From: Cylicocyclus nassatus
Taxonomy: Eukaryota > Nematoda > Chromadorea > Rhabditida > Strongylidae
Length of the DNA: 64,000 nucleotides
Assembly: GCA_958299035.1 (NCBI GenBank)
Contig: CATQJL010000112.1
Coordinates: forward strand, 1-64,000
Reading direction: 5' to 3'
Numbering within the stretch: position 1 is the first letter of the stretch; every line of letters begins with the position of its first letter. This document shows positions 11,876 through 23,765 of this stretch, piece after piece. Both the position numbers and the translations under genes were made by a program. The notes under the pieces were generated by a model. It worked only from the letters and a program-made list of their open reading frames with translations. It made no database searches and was not told the origin of the DNA.

Positions 11876-13844
11876 GGTGTCCCAAGAGTACCTACACATT
11901 GTTCTAGGTTATACCTCTCCTATCTTTGCGGATGCTTTCGGTTAACGATCTCTGTAGGGCTGGCTTCATCGTGCATTCACAGCAAAAAACTGATCATCCA
12001 TGCTTTTTGAAATTGTGGAATTACAGGAGGTACTTCTGATATATAGAGCAACTGCGAAGTAAAATTGGAAAGAACCTATATGATAAAATCTGAAAATTTT
12101 TATAGCAGAGTTTTTACGGATGCTGGTTTTACTACGCAACTTCTCACGATTCTTTCAAGCTTTTCGAAGTGTGAACTCTCCTGAGTAGCATTGAAAAACA
12201 GTTGTTACGGTGTACGTAGCATAACTTGCGAAAAAAGTTTTACGGTTAAGTGCAAATTTTATAATCAAAGTGAGTAAATCTAGAAGTATGCATGACCTTG
12301 GGTTTTTTTGGTTTTCTTTCTCATGCAAAATACGGCTCTCAATGTCTTAAAACCCTCTTCAACTTTCCCACGGGGTCTACAACAGTGATGATGAGTCGGT
12401 TTGACAAATACACTTACAGAATGTGCAAAATTCCCGTGGATGTCACGAATTATCAGGCACACTACGCAGCGCCATGGCTTCCATAGGAATAAGTACATTC
12501 TGCATCAGGAAGAAGCATTGTGTTTAGCTCGTCAAGGCGAATCTTTCGATATAGCATGTCCTCGATATTCCGTTTCCAGTTTTCTTAAATTTTTCGCAGA
12601 GTTCGCAAAGCAGCGCCTATGCAACGCAAAAGATACCAGTGAAAATTGTCTGAAAGTATTTTTGTAAATTATAGTGCGCTAAAAAGTAGCCGTACACTTC
12701 TTTCCAAAGGAATAAAAAGGGGTGGTAATTTGCAAAAACCATGTCGTTTTGAATTTTACTCACATATACCTAAAATATAATGCTCTCTCGCTTAGCAGGT
12801 CGGGAACCTCTATGAGCAAGTTTTCCAAGTGTTCGGGTTATTTCATTTTTTCTCCTTTGACGCTCTGAAGCTTTCAGGCGAATTTTGTTCAAAATGCTGA
12901 TGATATTGGATTTTAAGAAAACTTCCGCTTATAGAGGGTTTCGGACACCTGTTTACGAAAATAACATCTGCTTAGCGAGAGAGCTTCAAATTTTAGGGTT
13001 GTGGTGAGTAAAATTTCAAACGACATGGTTTTTGCAGAATTCACAAGCCCTCTTATTTGCTTTCGAAAGAAGTCTGCGGCTACTTTTAGCGCACTACAAC
13101 AAAAACAGTCCTATGGAATTGTTTTTACTGGTATCTTTTGCACTGAATAGACGCTGCGTTACATCCTTGCGAAATGACCTCCACAGAAAAATTTGAGAAA
13201 ACTGGAAACGGGATATCGAGGACATGCTGTATATCTCATAGGATTCGCCTTAACAAGCTGAAGACGATGTTTTTATCGGGTGCAGAATATACTAACTCCG
13301 AAGGGGGGTTATGGCGATGCGTAGTTTGCGTGACTCGCGTGATTCTGATGCCGCGGAGTTCCACGGAATTCCTGAAATTCCGCGACAATTTACGGAAATT
13401 TTGCACATTCTGTGAGCAGTATCGTATCATAAAATCAAATTGAGGTCAGCCCTACAGAATGGTACCTAAAGTTCGGCATATAATGCTGTGGAAGGAGAAG
13501 TAACGATTGAGCAGCGTCTACACACTTTTACAACAAATTGTATATTGATCCACAGCTTTCAGTGGAGGGTATCCAAGTATGGATGGTTTTCGTATGGTAA
13601 TCTGAACAGTACGCAAAAGAAACCGTCTTCATATGTCGCAGTAGTTGTTCGGTTTCACTACTCTGGAACCACGACTTGAAATGATGATCTTTTTTAAAGT
13701 TCTGAAATCTTTACAACGTCACAGAAGTAGACATTTAGTTCTCAAGTTGCTTGATGTCATTACTGAGCCGTTTTTATCACGAATCCTTAAAATGGAAAAA
13801 GTGTTACTGCTAGTACTAAAAAAAAACAGTATATTCTAAGATGT
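11876..13844. mobile_element. Family A-like foldback containing a second palindrome
   Basis: The left end GGTGTCCCAAGAGTACCTAC resembles family A. Segments such as TTTTTACGGATGCTGGTTTTACTACG at ~12110 match the A consensus. Inside, about 12430-13360 is a long imperfect palindrome centred near 12900: CAGGCACACTACGCAGCGCC faces GGCGATGCGTAGTTTGCGTG, and TCCTCGATATTCCGTTTCCA faces GGAAACGGGATATCGAGGAC. Neither palindrome has a coding domain. Confidence 0.65.
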
Positions 13845-14006
13845 TTTCGCCATAGGCAGTCATTTCACTGGCAATTTTATTCGAGTGGTGTTCGAAAATC
13901 GAATAATATTCAAAGACCGGATAATATTGGAAATTCGAATAACAAACGACGTTCGATACTCGAATATTATTCGAAAGTCGAATATTCGAAATTTTCGCTT
14001 TTTTAT

Positions 14007-14952
14007 AGGTTGTCCCACAAGTTCCGTCCGCTTTGATTTTCAATCGCAATAAATCATGAACTTTTGTTTCTATCTAGGTTTCAAGGCACCTTTAATAGAG
14101 CAAAGAAGCTCCACAAAAAGGCTATCTCGCTTTTGTGCCAGCTCTGATTCATCTCGAGTTTCAAGACGAAAACTAAAAAGACTCAACTGCCCGAAAAATC
14201 GAAAAAAAATCATAACTCCATTTAGAAAAATCCTACAAAAATTCTAGCTTGCTCGCGTAAACACTATCCATTTAAGACATTTATATACGCTCTGCCGTAT
14301 TTTTTCCTTGGTTAGAAATTAAAAAAACGAAGATTTTCATGTTTTTGCTAAAGCGATGCTGTGCTGTTCCTACATAGATACTTGTGTACTACTAGCCTGT
14401 AGAAGTACAAATGTAAATTTTCAGCCCCTACAAGCTTTGGTTCTCGAGAAATATCGTATACAGCTTGCCTTAGTTGGGTGCCTTACACTAAACTCTATAT
14501 TTCCCGAAAACTAGTGCCTGTAGAGAGCTGAAAAATTTACATTTGTATTTCTACGGACTAGTAGTATACAACTAGCTATGTAGAGACAGCTCAGCACCGC
14601 TTTAGCAAAAACACGAAAATCTTCGTTTTCTTAATTTCTAACCAAGGAAAAAATACGGCAACAGTGTATCTAAATGTCTCAGATGGATAGAGTTTACGCG
14701 AGCGAATTAGAATTTTTGTAGGTTTTTTTGAGTGGAGTTATGATTTTTTTCTCGCTTTTTCGCGCAGTTCAAATCTCTATAGTCTTCGCCTTGAAACTCG
14801 AGATGAATCAGAGCTGGTGCAAAAGCGAGATAGCCTTCTTGTAGAGCTTGATTTGCTCTATCGAAGGGTACCTTGGAACCTATCTAGAAAATAGAAGTTC
14901 ATGATTTATTGCGATTGAAAACCAAAACGGACGGAACTTATGGGACAACCTG
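14007..14952. mobile_element. Foldback MITE family B, copy B1
   Basis: The ends are ATAGGTTGTCCCACAAGTTC and, inverted, GAACTTATGGGACAACCTGAT. The arms are complementary over nearly the whole ~945 bp and meet near 14490. Shared internal markers include CGCAATAAATCATGA and TAGAGCAAAG. No transposase is present. The TTAGGTTG-like terminus is typical of Tc1/mariner-type elements. It is inserted in a TTCGAATA-rich element. Confidence 0.85.
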
Positions 14953-15049
14953 ATAATAATAATATTCGGTCGAGTATTCGAAAATTTCGACTTTCGAATA
15001 TTATTCGATATTCGAGTATTTACAAAAATTTCGAATTTCTTGACTATGA

Positions 15050-16180
15050 TAGCCACCCTAAGCCAATGTGAGGGAGGCAAATCTCACTTCACATTTTTTT
15101 CATAATTCTTAGTTTATTGCTCTGCACGGACTCAGAACTCCCCCTCTTCCCTCTGTTAAGGTTCCAAACACCACGACCCAGTCCCTCTTGAAGGCACCGT
15201 CTAGGCAAGTTTGGACACATAGGAATCGCACGTGGAGACTGAATTTGTGAGCTTAGCTAAGACACCGCTTGAAGGGCAGCGTAAATGGCGCGCTCGCGGC
15301 GAAAGTACTAGATAAAGTCGTCCGTACTCTTTCCCAAACCAAACCTTGCTAACGTATTTGGCGGACGACTTGAATCGAATTGCATATGCATACCATAGGG
15401 CGGAGATTCAGGCCTTTGTAATCGGCCGCACTTGTACAGATGAAGTCGTCCGTTACAAATGGCACTAAGGACAGATGCCTGGACACTGCCTTTGAGAAAA
15501 CACGCTCCAAATGGACCCAGAGTGCCATGGCTCACAGAAAAGAAAGTTACAAATTTCATCTTTCTTTTCATATTTTGATCTTATAAACGTGATTTTTATA
15601 GTCATAAGTATGCACTACTTACTGAGACGCCTTAAAGTTCCTACTCTCTTATAATTAGCCCCCAACAGGATTTGGGACGATAGCACAGTCCTGCCTTGGC
15701 ACATCATACCGCTATCTGAGGACTTGTAAGACTAGAACCAGTTGATTTCCAGGGATTGATTGGCTACGTGTTAATTTAATAGTACTTATGACCACAGTGT
15801 ATTCGATTCGAGAGCATGCCAAATGAGGGAAGCAAGAGATACTGCGCGCGTTGTGCACATAATTATTGACTCAATGACGACGATGTGGACCACCGAAGAC
15901 CCACGCACTTTTTGCTTCCAGAGACAATGGGACCGCCGGTGGCCCACACTTCATGGAAACATAACCCTTCTGGGTCTAGTTTTTTTATTTTTTGCATCTG
16001 GGATAGTCTACGGGGCTTTTCGGATCTGTAAACCCTGTCGTCCACAGATAAATCATACAGATTTTACAAAACATCCCTACATCTCGCAAATAATGACGAA
16101 ATAAATAACTACGAAAGTGTTGTGCAGTATCGCGTCGTGCCACAGCGCCACGCGAAATTAGGCGTCTCGTCAATGGGTCA
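15050..16180. other. 1.1 kb without a recognisable gene
   Basis: Only short open frames occur. A + strand frame at 15823-16104 includes a hydrophobic stretch (ITLLGLVFLFFASGIVYGAF) but no recognisable family or splice context. About 15190-15560 contains an AAGGCACCGTCTAGGCAAGTTT segment faintly like repeat S, and GAAGTCGTCCGT/AAGTCGTCCGTTA motifs repeated at 15312 and 15446. Confidence 0.45.
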
Positions 16181-16182
16181 AT

Positions 16183-16742
16183 AGCATACTTGGGACCGAA
16201 TCGAATGATTATTCGATCATTCGAATAAATCATTCGAATGCGAATGATTCGAAAAGACAAATATTTGAAAATCTTAACTTTCAAATATTATTCGAAAGTC
16301 GAAGAATTCGATGGTCATCAATTCGATCATTCGATGGTCAGCGAATATTCGAATCATTCGATGAACATCGAATATTCTGATATTCGATGACCATCGAATG
16401 ATCGAACTCCATAAGCGTAGCACGTAATTGTGAAAGTTTCTATCATGGTACAACTCTTAATGAGGAGTGTATAAATTTTGTGGCCCCTGACGCGGTAGTC
16501 TGTTCAGTAATTGTGACGTGATTTCCAATGTCGCAGTAACTGCTATCGATTTTTCACTAGCCAGGGACGCCAGGGTTTGGTGGTTTTCGTTCTCTTCAAT
16601 AGCTCCTATGACTTTCAGGAGCGTCATTGAGCAGACCTTAGTCTGGAATCTCTTGATATCTCCAATGAAATTTGGAGTACCTTTTAAAATGCCCTAAATT
16701 TTGCAAAATTGACTCGTTGTTAGTGTTTTTGTTCCAAATGTG
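16183..16742. mobile_element. TTCGAATA-rich element family I, copy 2
   Basis: 16190-16410 repeats ATTCGAATGATTCGA-type motifs and begins ACTTGGGACCGAATCGAATG, as at 25018. The following 16410-16620 (GCGTAGCACGTAATTGTG ... CACTAGCCAGGGACGCCAGG) matches the flanks at 25250-25310 and 26150-26265. The family is therefore longer than its AT-rich head. No coding capacity was seen. Confidence 0.6.
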
Positions 16743-17223
16743 ATTGTCCGGAAATTATTACATTTTGAACTCAAACGCAATAAATCATACATTTCTCGAT
16801 TCTAAATAGGTTCCGAAGTTCCGTTCGATAGAGCAAAGCAAACTCTACAAGCTGGCAATCTTCCTCTTGCATCGGTAGTCCATCTCGAGTTTCAAATCAA
16901 AAACTAAAAGGATTCAACCCCGAAAAATCGAGAAAAATTGTAACTCATACATACGCCGTTGCTGTATTTTTTCTCGATTAGAAATCAAGAAAACGTAGTT
17001 TTTCATGCTTTTGCCAAAGTGACGCGGTTTTCGATTTTTCAGGCAGTTTTCATATTCTGGGCTTGAAACATGAGGAGAATCAATGCTGGTGCAAGAGCAG
17101 GACTGCCATCTTGTAAAGATTGCTTTGCTCTATCGGATGGTACTTTGAATCCTATCTAGAACTGAGAAGCGTATGACCTATTGCTGTTCAAATTTAACAG
17201 ACATTAATTTCCGGACAACCTAA
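16743..17223. mobile_element. Foldback MITE family B, copy B2 (internally shortened)
   Basis: The ends are TTGTCCGGAAATTATTACATTTTG and, inverted, ACATTAATTTCCGGACAACC. The arms carry CGCAATAAATCATACATTTC and TAGAGCAAAGC like other B copies. The element is only about 480 bp, roughly half the usual ~945 bp, so the central parts of both arms are missing. Confidence 0.75.
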
Positions 17224-17235
17224 TATGTACAAATA

Positions 17236-17904
17236 CAGGGTGTCCCAAAAAAATGTTAACACTGTTTGATCGTTAATAACTCCCTTGATTTCATGTCTTT
17301 CGGCGAGCTTGAGGCAGCACTCTGTAGAGCGAGGTTCAACTTAGATTTGTAGTATGGAGCAAATCGTCGATGGCACTTCATTACTGTAGGATTACGGTAG
17401 GAAATTCCAGTATGTGGAACCGTCGTGAAATATGCCCTCTGACAAAATTTTTTCAAAAAATCTGAAAAATCGTGTACTAGGGTTTTCGCGCATGCTGATT
17501 CCATTTAACAACTTTTTACGAGTGTTTTAAGCTTTTTTGACGGTGTAATCACATTTTTGACACATGCTCATCACACTTTACCTAGGATAACTTTGAAAAG
17601 AAGTATCATAATGAAGTGGAAATTTCATATCCGAAATCAGCGGCTTTTATTCCCATAGTACGAGAAATTTTGGCTTGTTTGGCTCTGTTTGGAAGCAGAA
17701 TACGGCCTCTAATGGCCTAAAATCCATGTCGAAGTTCCTACCGTAATCCTACAGTAAGAAGAAGAGCAAGAGACGATTTGCTCCATACTGTAAATCTAAG
17801 TTTGTCCTCGCTCTACAAAACGGTACTTAAAGCTCGGCGAAAGACTTGAAAGCAAGAGAGTTATTAACGATCAAACAGTGTTAACATTTTTTTGGGACAC
17901 CCTG
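17236..17904. mobile_element. Foldback MITE family A, copy A1
   Basis: Terminal inverted repeats are CAGGGTGTCCCAAAAAAATG and its inverse CATTTTTTTGGGACACCCTG, flanked by TA on both sides. The arms continue as GTTAACACTGTTTGATCGTT and remain complementary for about 300 bp each. CAGGGTGTCCCAAAA resembles ends of maT-type Tc1/mariner elements. No transposase is present. Confidence 0.88.
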
Positions 17905-17915
17905 TATATCATATA

Positions 17916-18861
17916 TTAGATTGTCCGAAATTAATGCCCGTTTTAAATTTCAACCGCAATAAGTCATACACTTCTCATTTCTGAATAGGATGCAAAGTAT
18001 CATTCGATAGAGCAAAGCAAGCCCTACAAGATGATGAGCTTGCTTTGGCAGCAGCGTTGATACACCCAGAGTTTTGAGCCAAAAACTAAAAAGATTCAGC
18101 TGCCCGAAAATCGAGAAAAATCGTATTCAGCTCAGAAAAATTCTACAAAAATTCTAATTTGCTCACGTAGACACCATCCACATAAGACATCCATATACGC
18201 CGTTGCCCCATTTCTTCCCCTGTTAGAAATCAAGAAAATGGAAATTTTCATGTATTTGCTAAAGTAATGCTGTGCTGTCCCCACATAGGTAGTTGTATGC
18301 TACAAGCCCGTAGAAGTACAGACTCAAATTTTCAGCTCTCTACAGGCCTTAGTTCTCGAGAAATATCGAATATCGCTTTCCCTAGTAAGGTGCTCCAAGC
18401 TAAATTCAAATTTTCTTGGGAACAAAAGCTTGTAGAGAGCTAAAAATTTACGACTATACTTCTACAGGTTTGTGGTATACAACTACCTATGTGAGAACGG
18501 CAGAGCATCACTTTGACAGATGCACTAAAATTTCCGTTTTCTCGATTTCTAACGGAGGAAAAATTACGGCAACGGCAGATATAGATGTCTTATGTGGATA
18601 GTGTCTACGTGAGCAAGTTAGAATTTTTGTAAGATTTTCATAATGTGAGTTACGATTTTATTGACTTTTCGGGCAGCTGAATCTTTTTAGTTTTTGGCTC
18701 AAAACTCTGGGTGTATCAAAGCTGCTGCCAAAGCAAGTTCATCATCTTGTAGAGCTTGCTTTGCTCTATCGAATGATATTTTGCAACCTATTCAGAAATG
18801 AGAAGTGTATGACTTATTGCGGTTGAAATTCAAAACGGGCATTAATTTCCGGACAACCTAA
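17916..18861. mobile_element. Foldback MITE family B, copy B3
   Basis: The element begins TTAGATTGTCCGAAATTAAT and ends inverted ATTAATTTCCGGACAACCTAA. The palindromic arms of ~470 bp include AACCGCAATAAGTCATACAC and GATAGAGCAAAGCAAG. It lies only a few bases from A1 on one side and A2 on the other. Confidence 0.88.
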
Positions 18862-18873
18862 TATGTAATTATA

Positions 18874-19551
18874 CAGGGTGTCCCAAAAAATGTTAACACT
18901 GTTTGATCGTTAATAACTCCCTTGCTTTCAAGTCTTTCGCCGAGTTTTAGGTACCATTCTGTAGAGCGAGGATAAACTTAGATTTACAGTATCGAGCAAA
19001 ATCATCTAACGCTCCTCATTACTGTAGAATTACGGTAAGAATTTCCAGCATGTGGAACCGTCATGAAATATGCCCTCTGACAAAAATTATTACAAAAAAT
19101 CTGAAAAATTGTGTACTAGGGTTTTCGCGCACGCTGATTTTACTACACAACTTTTTGCGGGTGTTTTCAGCTTTTTTGACGGTGTAATCACATTTTTGAC
19201 ACATGCTGGGAAGTCAGTTATTACAGTTTACCTAGGATAACTTTGAAAAGAAGTATCATAATGAAATGGAAATTTCATATCCGAAATTAGCGGCATTTAT
19301 TACCATAGTACAAGAGATTTTGGCTTGTTTGGCTCTGTTTCAAAGCAGAAAATGGGTTTTAATGGCTCAAAATCCTTGTCAAATTTCCTGCCGTAATTCT
19401 ACAGTGATGAGGAGAGTTAGGTGATTCGCTCAATACTGTAAATCTAAGTTTATCCTCGCTCTACAAAATGGTACCTGATGCACGGCGAAAGACTTGAAAG
19501 CAAGAGAGTTATTAACGATCAAACAGTGTTAACATTTTTTGGGACACCCTG
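18874..19551. mobile_element. Foldback MITE family A, copy A2
   Basis: The ends are CAGGGTGTCCCAAAAAATG and inverted CATTTTTTGGGACACCCTG with TA flanks. The internal markers match A1 (TTAATAACTCCCTTGCTTTC; TTGACGGTGTAATCACATTT). The size and palindrome are the same, with no coding region. Confidence 0.88.
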
Positions 19552-19590
19552 TATAACATATATATTCACCTTAACATAAAGAGGTAAATA

Positions 19591-20304
19591 TTAGGTTGGT
19601 GCAAAAGCCCTGTCGTTTCATTTTCAAAAATTTGTAACTTCGCGAGATTTCAACGGATTTGCTTGCCTATAATTTTATTAGAAAGAGTAAGTCTTTCGCT
19701 TTCAAGTGCTGTTTTGCGGAGCTTCCGTTTCATATTGTGTGCGGAGATAAAAATGGAAAACTAGAACCACGTAAACTTCGACTATTTTAAGTTAGGTCAC
19801 CAAAAATCTGGAATGCTGCAGAAAAATCTGAAATCGTCAGTGCATATGTTTTTTGACCTATCCTTTGCATCTGTGAAAAAATTGTGCTGTTTGGACTCCT
19901 CTGCGAGAAGTTATGATTTGCGCGAAAATTGACAAATTAATTAATTTTTGCGTTTTCCATAATAAACTCGATATGCATAACTTCTCATAGAGACGTCCAA
20001 ACAGCACAGTTTTTTCACAGATGCAAAGGATAGATCAAAAAACATATGCACTGACGATTTCAGATTTTTCTGCAGCATTCCAGATTTTTGGTGACCTAAC
20101 TTAAAATGTAATGTTCAAAGTTTACGTGGTCTACTTTTCCATTTTTATCTCCGCATACAATGTGAAACGGGAGCTCCGCAAAACAGCATTTGAAAGCGAA
20201 AGACTTGTTCCTTTTAACAAAATTATAGGCAAGCAAATCCGTTGAAATCTCGCGAAGTTACAAATTTTTGAAAATGAAACGACAGAACTTTTGCGCCAAC
20301 CTAA
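19591..20304. mobile_element. Foldback MITE family C, copy C1 (mariner-type ends)
   Basis: It begins TTAGGTTGGTGCAAAAGCCC and ends inverted TTTTGCGCCAACCTAA. TTAGGTTGGTGCAAAAGT is a widespread mariner terminus. The arms carry GTCGTTTCATTTTCAAAAAT and AAGTTAGGTCACCAAAAATC and are palindromic about a centre near 19950. No transposase is present. Confidence 0.88.
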
Positions 20305-20306
20305 TA

Positions 20307-21016
20307 TTAGGTGGGTGCAAAAGTTCTGTCGTTTCATTTTCAAAAATTTGTAATTTCGCCAGGTTTGAACGGATTTGCTTGCCTGTATTTTTGTTAAAAA
20401 GAATAAATCTTCCGCTTTCAAGCGCTTTTTCGTGGAGCTTCTGTCTCACACTGAGTGCCGAGATAAAAATGGAAAACTAAGACCATGTAAACTTTGGCCA
20501 TTTTAAGTTAGGTCACCAAAAATCTGGAATGCTGCAGAAAAATCTAAAATCGTCAGTACATATGTTTTTTGGCCTACTCTTTGCGACTGTGAAGAGTTTG
20601 TGCTGTTTGGACGTCTCTGTGAGAAGTTATGATTTTCGCGAAAATTCACAAATTAATCGATTTTGGCGTTTTCGATGGTAAACTCGATATTCATAGCATC
20701 TCACGGAGACGCTCAAACAGCGCAAACTTTTCACAGATGCAAAGAGTAGGCCAAAAAACATATGTACTGAAGATTTCAGATTTTTCTGCAGCGTTCCCGA
20801 ATTTTGGTGACCTAACTTAAAATGGTCAAAGTTTGCATGGCCTTAGTTTTCCATTTTTATCTCTGCACTCAGTGCCATACAGATGCTGCTCGAAACAGCG
20901 CTTGAAAGCGGAAGACCTATTCTTTCTAATAAAATTACATGCAAGCAAATTCGCTGAAAATTGGCGAAGTTACAAATTTTTGAAAATAAAACGACAGAAC
21001 TTTTGCACCCACCTAA
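20307..21016. mobile_element. Foldback MITE family C, copy C2
   Basis: The copy starts TTAGGTGGGTGCAAAAGTTC two bases after C1 ends and finishes AACTTTTGCACCCACCTAA. The palindrome and internal sequence match C1. C1 and C2 therefore sit head to tail, separated only by a shared TA. Confidence 0.88.
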
Positions 21017-21027
21017 TATATCTTATA

Positions 21028-21706
21028 CAGGGTGTCCCAAAAAAATGTGAACACTGTTTGATCGTTAATAACTCCCTTGCTTTTACGTCTTTCGCCGAGC
21101 TTCAGGCACCATTCTATAGAGCGAGGTCTAGCTTAAATTTATGGTATGGAGCGAGTCGTCCATCTCTCTTCATTACTGTAGGATAACGGTAGGAACTTTG
21201 ACAAGGATTTTAAGCCGTTGAAAGCCATATTCTGCCTCGGAACAAAACCAAACAAGCCAAAAACTTTTATACATGGGAAATGGAAGCCGCTGAGTTCGAA
21301 TATGGAATTTTCACCTTGCTGTGACGCTTCTTTTCAAAGTTATCCGAGGTAAACCTTAATAACCGAATTTCCAGCATTTGTCAAAAATGCGATTACACCG
21401 TCAAAAAAGCTAAAAACACTCGTAAAAAGTTGTGTTATAGAATCAGTGAGCGTGAAAACCTTAGTACACGATTTTTCAAATTTTTCAAAAAGAATTTTGT
21501 CAAATGGAATATTTCACAATAGATCCACATGTCAAAAGTTCATACCGTAATCCTACAGTAATGAAGAGCGATCGATGATTCGCTCTATACCACAAATCTA
21601 AGTTGAACCTCGCTTTACAGAATAGTGCATCAAGCTCGGCGAAAGACATGAAAGCAACGGAGTTATTAACAATCAAACAGTGTTCACATTTTTTTGGGAC
21701 ATCCTG
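21028..21706. mobile_element. Foldback MITE family A, copy A3
   Basis: The ends are CAGGGTGTCCCAAAAAAATG and inverted CATTTTTTTGGGACATCCTG. A single common change, TGTGAACACTG for TGTTAACACTG, is present in both arms, as expected if the arms were copied from each other. There is no coding region. Confidence 0.87.
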
Positions 21707-21710
21707 TATA

Positions 21711-22730
21711 TTAGGTCGGTGCAAAAGTTTTGTCAGTTTTTTCAATCCATCGGCAATCACGCTAGAATGAAGCTAAACAAAGACTTCAAAATGTATCCGA
21801 TGCAGAATTTCTTCCTCTTTCCAGCCGCTAAATTCCCAATGTGTTTCGTTGCGAGAGTGACGAGATATTTGCTGCAAATACCAACCACTCGTTTTCACCA
21901 TGTCCAATTTTCGCTAATTTTCAAAATTTTTGTAGGAGACTTTCGAAGAAGCCCTAATAACCAGCAGATAGGGCTAGCCTTTTGCCAATTTACGCAATTT
22001 TTTGTAGCCCTACAGCTTGTTTTTCAGAATTTCTACGATTTATTTTTTGAAGTGACCAAGTTAAACATTCAGCCTATTTTGATCTCGTAGAACATAAAAT
22101 GCTAAACACTTTAGTCACCATTCGATGCAGATTCTTCTCCTCTTTCTAATACCTGTCTTTTTTTGCGAGACAGGCGAAATTTGTGGGGAAAATCGCAGTA
22201 TTTCTCAATTTCAGGAGTGCGCACAGGCGTAACCTATGTTTCAAAATCTTCATAATTTAAAGCGAAAATCGCTCATTTAATTTGTAATGGTAGCGGTAGA
22301 AATAATCATGTGCTAAAACCTCAGTTTTCTGTAGGTTTTGCAGTGTTTGGTGCAATAACAGGTTATGCAATTTTTCCAAAACACAAGACTTTTAAAAAAT
22401 TACTTAGCAAAAATCTGGAAAAGCAGCTGATAAGAAGAAAAAATTGCATAAGTTGGCGAAAGGTTAGCCCTATCTGCTGTCTATCAGGGCTCCTTCGAAA
22501 GTCTCATACGAAAATTTTGAAAATTAGCGAAAGTTGGACATGGTAAAAACGAGTAGTTGTAATTTGCAGCAAATATCTCGTCACTCTCGCAACGAAACAC
22601 AACTGGAATTTAGCAGCTAGAAAGAGGAAAGAATTTTGCATTGAATACCTTTTGAAGTCTTTGTTTATCTTCGTTCTAGCGTGGTTGCCGATGGATTGCA
22701 AAAACTGACAAAACTTTTGCACCGATCTAA
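21711..22730. mobile_element. Foldback MITE family E (~1 kb)
   Basis: The ends TTAGGTCGGTGCAAAAGTTT and inverted AAAACTTTTGCACCGATCTAA are mariner-like. The arms include AATCCATCGGCAATCACGCT and GTGACGAGATATTTGCTGC, present in both orientations. A 136-codon open frame at 21680-22090 has its mirror in the other arm and is not considered a gene. The right end directly abuts the TATAAAGCTG end of a family G element. Confidence 0.85.
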
Positions 22731-22734
22731 TATA

Positions 22735-23757
22735 AAGCTGAATGTCTGTTTGTATGTCTGTCTGTATGTCTGTCTGTACGTATGCTCTGAATAGAAAATT
22801 CCATTTCTGAACCGATCCGGACCAAACTTGGAACACATACACTTCGGGCCCGGGCGGGTGTCATAGGCTACTTTTCGTCATCGATCGATATCGATTTTAT
22901 CGATTTTATCGATTTTTTTGCAAAGTTTGAGCTACGGGGCTGGGAGTTCGCACAGGGGGGGTAATCGAGCATGGGGATTCCGAATACAATATTGGTTTTC
23001 AGGATTATCGATTACTTTTATCGATTTTATCGATTTTTTTGCAAAGTTTGAGCTACGGGGCTGGGAGTTCGCACAGGGGGGTAATCGAGCATGGGGATTC
23101 CGACCAATATTGGTTTTCGGGATTATCGATTACTTTTATCGATTTTATCGATTTTTTTGCAAAGTTTGAGCTACGGGGTTGGGAGTTGGCACAGGGGGGT
23201 AATCGAGCATGCTGATCATCCCCAAGGGGGGTGATCAGCATGCTCGATTACACCCCTGTGCCAAATTCCAGCCCCCTAGCTCAAAATTTCAAAAAATCGA
23301 TAAAATCGATAAAAGTAATGGACGATCTTGAAAACTAATATTGTGTTCGTAATCTGCATGCTCGATTACCCCCCCCCCCCCCCTGTGCAAACTGCCAGCC
23401 CCGCAGGTCAAACTTTACAAAAAAAATCGATAAAATCGATAAAAGTAATGGACGATCCTGAAAACTAATATTGTGTTCGTAATCAGCATGCTCGATTACC
23501 CCCCTGTGCCAACTCCCAGCCCCGTAGGTGAACTCAGCAAAAAAAAATCGATAAAAATCGATAAAATCGATATCGATCGATGACGAAAAGTAGCCTATGA
23601 CACCCGCCGGGGCCCGTAGTGTATGTGTGCCAAGTTTGGTCCGGATCGGTTCAGAAATGGAATTTTCTATTCGGAACATACGTACACACAGACATACAGA
23701 CAGACAGACATACAGACAGACATACAGACAAACAGACATTCAGCTTTATATATAAGA
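22735..23757. mobile_element. Family G element G2, head-to-head with a TCGAT minisatellite
   Basis: Both outer ends read inward as ATAAAGCTGAATGTCTGTTTG, followed by CTGT repeats and the TTCCATTTCTGAACCGATCC block. The interior has five or more ~115-bp units in two orientations, each with TTATCGATTTTATCGATTTT, TTTGAGCTACGGGGCTGGGA and GGTAATCGAGCATG. The whole region is a large imperfect palindrome. The left unit lacks its 5' TCTTA, apparently lost at the junction with MITE E. Confidence 0.75.
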
Positions 23758-23765
23758 TGTAATAA

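Larger units (their letters stand above)
11595..15050. mobile_element. TTCGAATA-rich element family I, split by two insertions
   Basis: Blocks at 11615-11875, 13845-14005 and 14953-15050 consist of repeated TTCGAATATT/ATTATTCGAA motifs. The beginning (GACAGAATCGAACGATTATT) matches other family members at ~16190 and ~25018. The blocks are separated by a foldback insertion (11876-13844) and by foldback B1 (14007-14952), so one older element appears to have been split twice. Confidence 0.6.

Noticed and set aside
21680..22090. 136-codon open frame
   Set aside because: It lies in one arm of palindrome E, and its mirror image gives the minus-strand frame at 22504-22842. No transposase motif is present.
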